A stretch of DNA of 8,540 nucleotides from Pseudomonadota bacterium (lineage in GTDB: Bacteria > Pseudomonadota > Gammaproteobacteria > Burkholderiales > Burkholderiaceae_D): contig JAEVZY010000095.1 in the NCBI GenBank assembly GCA_023392035.1, forward strand, positions 1-8,540, written 5' to 3'. Positions within the stretch are counted from its first letter, which is position 1; each line of letters begins with the position of its first letter. A model generated the notes under the pieces. The model made no database searches and was not told where the DNA came from. It saw only the letters and a list, made by a program, of their open reading frames with translations. Shown piece after piece: positions 1 to 7,511 of this stretch. Both the position numbers and the translations under genes were made by a program.

Positions 1-2
1 GC

Positions 3-1814
3 CAATCCCTGCCCAAGATGGCGGCTTTGCTGGCGGCGGCTGCCTTGCCGGCGCCGGAGCCGGTGCCCAGCGTCAGCTACCAATCCGGCGGCCATGTGCT
101 GGTGGTGGGACCGGCCGCGCGGGTGCAGAAATGGGCGCAGCGGCTGGCGGCGCAACTCGATGTGAGCATGCTCCTGACCGACATCGGCACCGAGGGCGAG
201 ATGCTGGGCGAGCGCCAGTTGCCGACTTTTTCCGGCAGCCGGATCGAGGTCAAGGGTTGGCTGGGCGCCTTCGAGGTGAGCTGGCAGCAGTCCAATCCGA
301 TCGATCCCGAACTCTGCACCCGCTGCAATGCCTGCGTATCGGTGTGCCCGGAAGGCGCGATCAACCTGCTGTACCAGATCGATATGGCCAAATGCCGCGA
401 GCATCGCGATTGCGTGAAGGCTTGCGGGGCCATTGGCGCCATCGATTTCGAGCGCAGCGCAAGCGAGCGCTCCGGCCAGTTCGATCTGGTGTTCGACTTG
501 AACGACACGCCGCTCCTTTCCCTGCATCAAGCGCCGCAAGGCTATTTCCGTCCCGGCGCCGATCCCGAACGCCAGGCGGAAGACGCGCTCAAGCTGACTG
601 CGCTGGTGGGCGAATTCGAAAAGCCGAAGTTCTTCGTCTACAAGGAGCGGCTGTGCGCGCATGCGCGCAATGAGAAGGTCGGCTGCAATGCCTGCGTCGA
701 GGTGTGCTCGGCCGAGGCGATTGCCGGCGATGGCGACAAGATCCGCGTCAATCCCAATCTGTGCGTGGGTTGCGGCGCCTGCACCACCGTCTGCCCGAGC
801 GGGGCGCTGGGCTATGCCTATCCGCGCGTGCCCGATCTGGGCCAGCGCATGCGCAGCATGCTGCAGGCCTATGCCCGCGCCGGCGGCAGTGCACCGGCTT
901 TCCTGCTGCACAGCGATGAAGCCGGCGCCGATCTGATTTCCCGCTTTGGCCGGCTCGCGCGTGCCGGCGGCAAGCTGGCCGGATTGCCGGCGCGGCTGCT
1001 GCCGCTGGCGCTGCATCACACCGCGTCCACCGGGCTCGATGTATGGCTGTCGGCCCTGGCCTGGGGCGCCACCAATATCGTCGTTCTCATCACGGGCGAG
1101 GAAGCGCCGCAATACGTGGAAGCCTTGCAGGCGCAACTGGCGCTGGCGCAAAGCATCGTCAATGGCCTGGGCTATGAAGGCCAGCACTTCGTGCTGCTCA
1201 AGGCGGCGACGCCGCAGCAACTGGATGCCGCGCTCAAGGGCCTGGCGCCCGGCCGCATTCCGGACAAGCCCGCCAGCTTCCAGGCCGCGGCGGAAAAGCG
1301 CAATACCCTCGATTTCGCGCTGGACCATTTGCTGAAATCCGCGCCGCAGCCGGTGCAGCAGATCGCGCTGGCCCCGGGGTCGCCGTTCGGCGCGATCAAG
1401 GTCGATACCGCCGCCTGTACGCTGTGCATGTCTTGCGTTGGCGCCTGTCCGGCCTCGGCGCTGATGGACAATCCCAATCTGCCGCAACTGCGCTTCGTCG
1501 AGAAAAACTGCGTGCAATGCGGCCTGTGCGAAAAGACTTGCCCGGAAAACGCCATCCGCCTGGTGCCGCAATTGAACCTGACACCGGCCGCGCGCGAGCC
1601 GCAAGTCTTGAACGAGGCCCAGCCCTATCACTGCATCAAGTGCGGCAAGCCCTTTGCCACCGCGCAGATGATAGACAACATGCTCGGCAAGCTGGCCTTG
1701 CACAGCGCCTTCGCCGGCAATCTTGACCGCATCAAGATGTGCGGCGACTGCCGGGTCATCGACATGATGGAAAACAAATCGGAGATGCTGGTCTCCGACC
1801 TCAAGCGGCACTGA
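3..1814 (+). CDS. 4Fe-4S multi-cluster ferredoxin-like protein, 5' partial
   Basis: An iron-sulfur electron-transfer or assembly protein of the kind found beside TorD chaperones in betaproteobacterial formate dehydrogenase loci. The frame is open to the left edge, and the first ATG (base 18) follows in-frame codons that look coding, so the true start is probably upstream. Numbering from that ATG, cysteine clusters of ferredoxin type lie at C100/103/106/110, C249/252/255/259, C467/470/473/477 and C498/501/504/508, each with a proline after the last cysteine. Irregular clusters lie at C126/132/136 and C213/223/226/230. C539/542 with C575/578 resembles a C-terminal zinc-ribbon-like CxxC pair. 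No signal peptide or membrane segment is visible, so a cytoplasmic location is likely. It sits 40 bases before the TorD-like gene and is probably co-transcribed with it. The Fe-S nature is certain from the motifs; the formate dehydrogenase link is from family context recalled, not shown here. Confidence 0.88.
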   Translation, partial: QSLPKMAALLAAAALPAPEPVPSVSYQSGGHVLVVGPAARVQKWAQRLAAQLDVSMLLTDIGTEGEMLGERQLPTFSGSRIEVKGWLGAFEVSWQQSNPIDPELCTRCNACVSVCPEGAINLLYQIDMAKCREHRDCVKACGAIGAIDFERSASERSGQFDLVFDLNDTPLLSLHQAPQGYFRPGADPERQAEDALKLTALVGEFEKPKFFVYKERLCAHARNEKVGCNACVEVCSAEAIAGDGDKIRVNPNLCVGCGACTTVCPSGALGYAYPRVPDLGQRMRSMLQAYARAGGSAPAFLLHSDEAGADLISRFGRLARAGGKLAGLPARLLPLALHHTASTGLDVWLSALAWGATNIVVLITGEEAPQYVEALQAQLALAQSIVNGLGYEGQHFVLLKAATPQQLDAALKGLAPGRIPDKPASFQAAAEKRNTLDFALDHLLKSAPQPVQQIALAPGSPFGAIKVDTAACTLCMSCVGACPASALMDNPNLPQLRFVEKNCVQCGLCEKTCPENAIRLVPQLNLTPAAREPQVLNEAQPYHCIKCGKPFATAQMIDNMLGKLALHSAFAGNLDRIKMCGDCRVIDMMENKSEMLVSDLKRH

Positions 1815-1836
1815 AAACAAGCGCACTGAAAACAAG
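1808..1836 (+). repeat. Tandem 15-base repeat across the stop codon
   Basis: The 14-base unit GCACTGAAAACAAG occurs at 1808-1821 and again at 1823-1836, a period of 15. Because 15 is a multiple of three, the second copy keeps frame and supplies a second in-frame TGA (1827-1829) after the real stop (1812-1814). The similarity extends a few bases left with one base inserted. It looks like a small slippage duplication lying between the Fe-S gene stop and the torD ribosome binding site. Confidence 0.8.
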
Positions 1837-1854
1837 AAGGCAGGGGGAGAGCAC

Positions 1855-2469
1855 ATGAGCCAGTCGGCACCGCTGAAATTCGAGAAGCCGGACCAGGGCG
1901 AGGAAACCGCGCGCGCCGATTTGTACGGCTTGCTGGCCACGCTGTTTTACGCGCCGCCTTCGCAAGCGCTGCTCGACACCATCGCCGGCGCCAGGAGCGA
2001 AGGCGAGGGCTTGCTGGAGCAAGCCTGGGCGGCGCTGGTGGCGGCCTGCAAGAGCGCGCGCGAAGAGGATGTGCGCATGGAATACGACCAGCTCTTCATC
2101 GGCGTGGGCAAGCCGGAAATCATGCTGTTCGGCTCGTACTACATGGCCGGCTTCCTGATGGAAAAGCCGCTGGTGGAATTGCGCCACGACTTGGCCCGCC
2201 TGGGCCTGGAGCGGTCCAACGCCATGGCCGAAAGCGAAGACCATATCGCCGCGCTGTGCGAAGTGATGCGCTATCTGATCGCTTCCGACGATGTGCTCAA
2301 CGCCAACCTGGCCTCGCAGCAGGCGTTCTTTGCTGCCCACATGCAAACCTGGGTGATGCAATTCTGCGAGGCCCTGGCGGCCAATGCTTCGGCCAAGTTC
2401 TACCGCCCGGTAGCGCTGCTGGCCAAGGCATTCTTCGAAGTGGAGAGGCAGGCGTTTGATATGGCGTGA
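1855..2469 (+). CDS. TorD/DmsD-family molybdoenzyme chaperone
   Basis: A 204-residue cytoplasmic chaperone of the TorD family. These all-helical proteins bind twin-arginine signal peptides or the apo form of molybdenum oxidoreductases until the cofactor is loaded. Supporting sequence: an N-terminal helix with LYGLLATLFY, the family's EY-x2-LF-x-G element at residues 76-83, a G-S-Y-Y stretch at 93-96 where the family has its P/S/Y motif, and E128-D129-H130 in place of the usual E-P-x-D-H. Length is normal for the family. The start at ATG 1855 is set by a good ribosome binding site, GGGGAG at 1844-1849 with 5 bases of spacing. It follows the Fe-S gene by 40 bases, so one operon is likely. The client enzyme is unknown from this window; formate dehydrogenase is the best guess from the Fe-S partner. 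No clear terminator is seen in the 86 bases after it. Confidence 0.85.
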   Translation: MSQSAPLKFEKPDQGEETARADLYGLLATLFYAPPSQALLDTIAGARSEGEGLLEQAWAALVAACKSAREEDVRMEYDQLFIGVGKPEIMLFGSYYMAGFLMEKPLVELRHDLARLGLERSNAMAESEDHIAALCEVMRYLIASDDVLNANLASQQAFFAAHMQTWVMQFCEALAANASAKFYRPVALLAKAFFEVERQAFDMA

Positions 2470-2555
2470 CGCCGGTCAGCCGAGAGGCCCTGCTCATATG
2501 GAGGATCTTCGGGCGGTCGGCGGCCGCGGTCTGCCTCGACTGCTGCATTCAAAAA

Positions 2556-3095
2556 TCAGTTCAAAGCCGTCGGCACCTCAGCCGTCGACACCGTGCCCGG
2601 CATGGCCAGGGTCAGGTCCCATTCCGCATTGCGTACGCCGTCCTGCAGCAGCTTGCAAAAGCCGTGCAGGATGCGGTCGGCGAAGGCGATTTCGAAGCGC
2701 TTGCCGTCACCCGCCACGAACTCGATGCGCACCGGCTGCTGTGCCTTGAGATGGAAGTTGGCGGTGGTGATCAGCATCGGTTCGGCGCCCAGGGGATAAC
2801 TGGTGGCAGCATCTTCGAACTGCTTGGCAAAACCGCCGCGCTGCACGTTCTCGTTGATGGATGCCTGATGCGCCATGCCGACGATTTCGCGCCGCGCGTG
2901 CTGGGCTTGCGGCTGTTCCAGCGTGACCTTGGTTTCCAGCGCGCGCACAATGCCCGGCCACAGGCGATGCACGATCCGGCGCGTCAGCCAGGCGCGGACT
3001 TCATGCAGGGCTTTGTCGGCGTCGCGGAAGGTAGCGCGCAGGAGAAGGCGGTCGTGCTCAGCGTTATAGGACACTTGAATCTGATGCAGTTCCAT
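2556..3095 (-). CDS. Conserved-looking protein of unknown function beside clpB
   Basis: A 179-residue protein I cannot assign to a named family; proteins like it occur as hypotheticals in betaproteobacteria, from memory. It begins with beta-strand-like segments (HQIQVSY, RLLLRATF), then an amphipathic basic segment around residues 32-53 with W36, R39-R40 and the W46-P47-G48 motif, suggesting a helix with a surface role. The C-terminal half alternates strands and helices (LITTANFHLKA, RIEFVAGDGKRFEIAF, ADRILHGFCKLLQDGV). No signal peptide, transmembrane segment or cysteine motif is present. I chose ATG at 3095 because the recognisable protein begins there. A TTG at 3134 would add 13 residues but would lie inside the clpB heat-shock promoter. 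Neither start has a convincing Shine-Dalgarno sequence. It converges with torD and diverges from clpB. The long frame on the opposite strand is a codon-phase mirror of this gene. Confidence 0.72.
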   Translation of the reverse strand: MELHQIQVSYNAEHDRLLLRATFRDADKALHEVRAWLTRRIVHRLWPGIVRALETKVTLEQPQAQHARREIVGMAHQASINENVQRGGFAKQFEDAATSYPLGAEPMLITTANFHLKAQQPVRIEFVAGDGKRFEIAFADRILHGFCKLLQDGVRNAEWDLTLAMPGTVSTAEVPTALN

Positions 3096-3118
3096 GAGCC
3101 GCCCGGAGGTGCCTTTTG

Positions 3119-3145
3119 CTTGAAAAGCGCGCAATCACCCCAAAC
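3119..3145 (+). promoter_or_regulatory. Sigma-32 (RpoH) heat-shock promoter of clpB
   Basis: The -35 element CTTGAAA at 3119-3125 is a perfect match to the RpoH consensus. After 12 bases comes CCCCAAAC at 3138-3145, close to the CCCCAT-type -10. A transcript would start near 3151-3154, giving an untranslated leader of roughly 30 bases before the clpB ATG at 3181, with ribosome binding site GGGAG at 3169-3173. clpB is a classical RpoH target, so motif and gene agree. The divergent hypothetical gene starts just to its left. Confidence 0.85.
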
Positions 3146-3180
3146 TGCCCGCCAGAGAATCAGTTTCCGGGAGTGTAAAG

Positions 3181-5766
<2,586 letters not shown>

Positions 5767-5789
5767 GTTGATCAAGGCAAGCAGCACGA

Positions 5790-5816
5790 GGGCGGGAGCG
5801 ATCCCGCCCTTTTTTT
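5790..5816 (+). terminator. Rho-independent terminator after clpB
   Basis: A perfect 8-base-pair stem, GGGCGGGA (5790-5797) with TCCCGCCC (5802-5809), closes a 4-base loop GCGA and is followed by seven T (5810-5816). It starts 23 bases after the clpB stop. This is a textbook intrinsic terminator and separates clpB from the following accessory gene. Confidence 0.95.
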
Positions 5817-5862
5817 CGTGGGCGCTTCCGCATTCGAGTAAATCTGTGCGGCCATGGAGCAG

Positions 5863-5897
5863 GCGGGTTCAATGGATCAATCAAGCAGGGAACCCGC
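5863..5897. repeat. 8-base inverted repeat upstream of the F-box gene
   Basis: GCGGGTTC at 5863-5870 and GAACCCGC at 5890-5897 are perfect reverse complements separated by 19 bases. The right arm overlaps the GGAACC half of the proposed hrp box, so the site could be an operator affecting that promoter, or it could be the true reason GGAACC occurs here. No T-run follows, so it is not an intrinsic terminator. Confidence 0.55.
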
Positions 5898-5916
5898 GCA
5901 TTTCCCGACCTACCTA
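5889..5916 (+). promoter_or_regulatory. Candidate hrp box (HrpL-dependent promoter)
   Basis: GGAACC at 5889-5894, 15 bases, then CTACCTA at 5910-5916. The HrpL consensus in Hrp1-type bacteria is GGAACC-N15/16-CCACNNA, so there is a single mismatch (T for C at 5911). The element ends 23 bases before the ATG at 5940, on the correct strand and just ahead of a gene that looks like a type III effector. A chance match is possible, and the left half also belongs to an inverted repeat. It needs the genome to encode HrpL. Confidence 0.5.
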
Positions 5917-5939
5917 GTCACTTTTACGCAGGAGGCGAA

Positions 5940-7271
5940 ATGAAAGTCGGGGCATTTCCTGGCGCGGGAGCCAAAAGGTCGATTCGGGATGTGGCGGGGC
6001 CGGTCAGTGATAACGAACAGAAGCGTCCGGCGCCGGATAAACCCGATGTGAAAGTGCTGCCGCAAGGCTTCCGATGGGAAGAGCTGCCCATTGAACTCTT
6101 GCTCCAGGTCGTGCATTTGGTCGATTCAAAGACATTCGCCCATCTGCTTGAGGTTTCCAAAGCTTTCAATCAGATGGTCCTTTCGATCGGGCCGATTCAT
6201 CCTCTTTCCCACCTCAGTCTTGACGGACTCATTTCAGAAATTTTCGCGGAGCAGGGCGCTCTCCAGGATTCGCTGCAGGCGCGCTTTGCCTGTGTCCAGT
6301 TTCGTCTCCGCGTTCCCCATCCGCTGGATTGGCTGTACGAGAGGGCAAACAGAGCCGACGTCAAGCGCCTCAAGCTCATTATCGATAGCGAAAAAGGCGA
6401 CGATATCGATATCAGTCTTGACCACTTGCTCCCCGAACTGGAAAAGCAAGTGGCCGGTCGTGCGAAGAGCGCCAATGCCCCACCGCCGACATGCGAGCTG
6501 CTGTTGGCCGTCAGGAGTTGCAATGCGCCGTCGGTAGGGACTCTGCAAGCACTGAAACACCTCAAGATTACCGCTCTATCGGCCCCTCGCGGCGATTGGT
6601 TGCCATTGCTCCAGCACTTGCCGCAGCTCAGGGAGATCAGCTTTCTGGAACAGGCAATGGATAAGGAAGTGATTGCGGCGCTTGCTTCAAGAACGGAGCC
6701 GATCCCACGTATGACACTTGGCTATTACAAAAATAATGACGCCGACGGTGAATTGGTTGCGATGCTAAAGAGCCTGCAAGTCAAACACATTGAGCTGTGG
6801 TACCCGGACAGCTTCCCGCTTGAGATCTTGAATTCATGTGAGCTCGAGTCGCTTCGGCTTGTAGAAAATTTTGGCGATGACTTGCTGAAAAAGGTAGATC
6901 AATTCCTGGGCGGGGCCACAGTTCGAAGGCTGATCCTGAGCGACGATTTCACTTGGCCGCGACAGATATCCGACATGGTCGACATCGCCGACGGCGTACG
7001 GCTCAACCAATCCCTGCGCGCCCTGGACGTGCAAATTGAACCGGATCGTGTTACCGGGGAGACTGAGCTCCTGGAAGCAATACTCGAAAAGTCGAACATA
7101 CAGTCTGCGAGCCTTCCCTATCCCCAGGAGCGCCAGCAGTATGCGGATCGTGCCATGGCCGCGCGGCCGGACCTGCGGATCAGGAGGACAAACAAGTACC
7201 CGGATAAGGCCGACGAGAGATTGAACAAAATTTGCAAGGCCATGGAGGAGGCACGTTCAAAAAACCAATGA
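5940..7271 (+). CDS. F-box / leucine-rich-repeat-like protein, candidate type III effector
   Basis: A 443-residue protein with no close family I can name. Residues 46-80 read as an F-box, the roughly 40-residue eukaryotic motif that binds SKP1 in SCF ubiquitin ligases: L49-P50-x-E52-L53-L54, V57, L60, D62, K64-T65, L69, V72-S73-K74, F76 and V80 fall where F-box consensus residues fall. Downstream are strand-like LxxLxL units starting at residues 141, 205, 230, 255, 281, 302, 328, 359 and 387. Most are spaced 21-31 apart, as in leucine-rich repeats of FBXL/Skp2-type proteins. Residues 1-45 look disordered, with an aliphatic residue at position 3 and no acidic residue in the first 12, as in many type III effectors, although serine is scarce. 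There is no Sec signal or membrane span. The start has GGAGG at 5931-5935, 4 bases from ATG. G+C is visibly lower (27 of 60 bases at 6361-6420 against 38 of 60 in clpB at 3841-3900). Codons such as CTA, TCA and AGA are used, which suggests transfer. GALA proteins of Ralstonia share the F-box plus LRR plan, but their GALA repeat is not seen here. Confidence 0.75.
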   Translation: MKVGAFPGAGAKRSIRDVAGPVSDNEQKRPAPDKPDVKVLPQGFRWEELPIELLLQVVHLVDSKTFAHLLEVSKAFNQMVLSIGPIHPLSHLSLDGLISEIFAEQGALQDSLQARFACVQFRLRVPHPLDWLYERANRADVKRLKLIIDSEKGDDIDISLDHLLPELEKQVAGRAKSANAPPPTCELLLAVRSCNAPSVGTLQALKHLKITALSAPRGDWLPLLQHLPQLREISFLEQAMDKEVIAALASRTEPIPRMTLGYYKNNDADGELVAMLKSLQVKHIELWYPDSFPLEILNSCELESLRLVENFGDDLLKKVDQFLGGATVRRLILSDDFTWPRQISDMVDIADGVRLNQSLRALDVQIEPDRVTGETELLEAILEKSNIQSASLPYPQERQQYADRAMAARPDLRIRRTNKYPDKADERLNKICKAMEEARSKNQ

Positions 7272-7278
7272 AGAAGAA

Positions 7279-7337
7279 CCGGATTTCACTTCGCGGCGTC
7301 TGCGTTGCGTATGGTGAAATCCGGCCTTGCAAGGCCG
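7279..7337. repeat. Inverted repeats after the F-box gene, possible terminator
   Basis: CCGGATTTCAC at 7279-7289 pairs perfectly with GTGAAATCCGG at 7314-7324, an 11-base-pair stem around a 24-base loop. It begins 8 bases after the F-box gene stop. Sharing its right edge is a perfect 16-base palindrome at 7322-7337 (CGGCCTTGCAAGGCCG). The stem could end transcription or protect the mRNA 3' end, but it lacks a T-tract on either strand, so a factor-independent terminator is not proven. The two structures cannot both form fully because they share 7322-7324. Confidence 0.6.
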
Positions 7338-7429
7338 CATGCAAAAATGCCGAATCGAGAAAAAGCGTTTCGGATCATGGAATGGCGTGTGTAAGATGTT
7401 GAAAACAAATAGAATAAAAATCGTTCTGT

Positions 7430-7443
7430 GTCTTATATAAGAC
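7430..7443. promoter_or_regulatory. Perfect palindrome, likely operator upstream of aceA
   Basis: GTCTTATATAAGAC is a perfect 14-base palindrome lying 68 bases before the aceA ATG. Its size and symmetry fit a dimeric helix-turn-helix repressor such as a GntR/FCD-type regulator. The AT-rich centre TATATAAG could also act as a -10 region, which would let a bound repressor block transcription. I recall similar TCTTATATAAGA palindromes before central-carbon genes of Burkholderiales but cannot confirm the regulator. The 7384-7440 stretch around it is AT-rich, as expected of a promoter. Confidence 0.55.
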
Positions 7444-7451
7444 CGTGTTGC

Positions 7452-7467
7452 CCTGCAAAATAGCAGG
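7452..7467. repeat. Small inverted repeat in the aceA leader region
   Basis: CCTGC (7452-7456) and GCAGG (7463-7467) flank AAAATA, a short stem-loop or 16-base operator-like site 45 bases before the aceA start codon. It could be a second regulator site or a leader hairpin. A weak -10-like TAAGAT follows at 7469-7474. The evidence is only the symmetry. Confidence 0.3.
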
Positions 7468-7511
7468 CTAAGATTTGAGCCATGGACTTCACTCACTCAA
7501 GGAGAAGCATC

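Noticed and set aside
1801..2361. 186-codon - strand frame opposite torD
   Set aside because: It shares codon boundaries with torD in antisense and has no start signals or domain; torD is well supported.
2470..2555. Possible bidirectional terminator between the convergent torD and hypothetical genes
   Set aside because: There are GC-rich self-complementary bits (around a GCGGCCGC site), but no stem with an adjacent T-tract could be drawn.
5815..5837. PIP-box-like pair TTCGT ... TTCGA upstream of the F-box gene
   Set aside because: The spacing is 13 bases rather than the 15 of the PIP box (TTCGB-N15-TTCGB), or 14 rather than 16 by the hrpII count, and the first half lies in the T-tract of the clpB terminator. 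The hrp-box reading fits better.
7448..7474. TTGCCC ... TAAGAT as a sigma-70 promoter for aceA
   Set aside because: Only four of six matches in each hexamer and a 15-base spacer; too weak to annotate.
7257..7496. 79-codon - strand frame in the gap before aceA
   Set aside because: It overlaps the inverted repeats and the aceA promoter region, has no ribosome binding site and no recognisable protein features.
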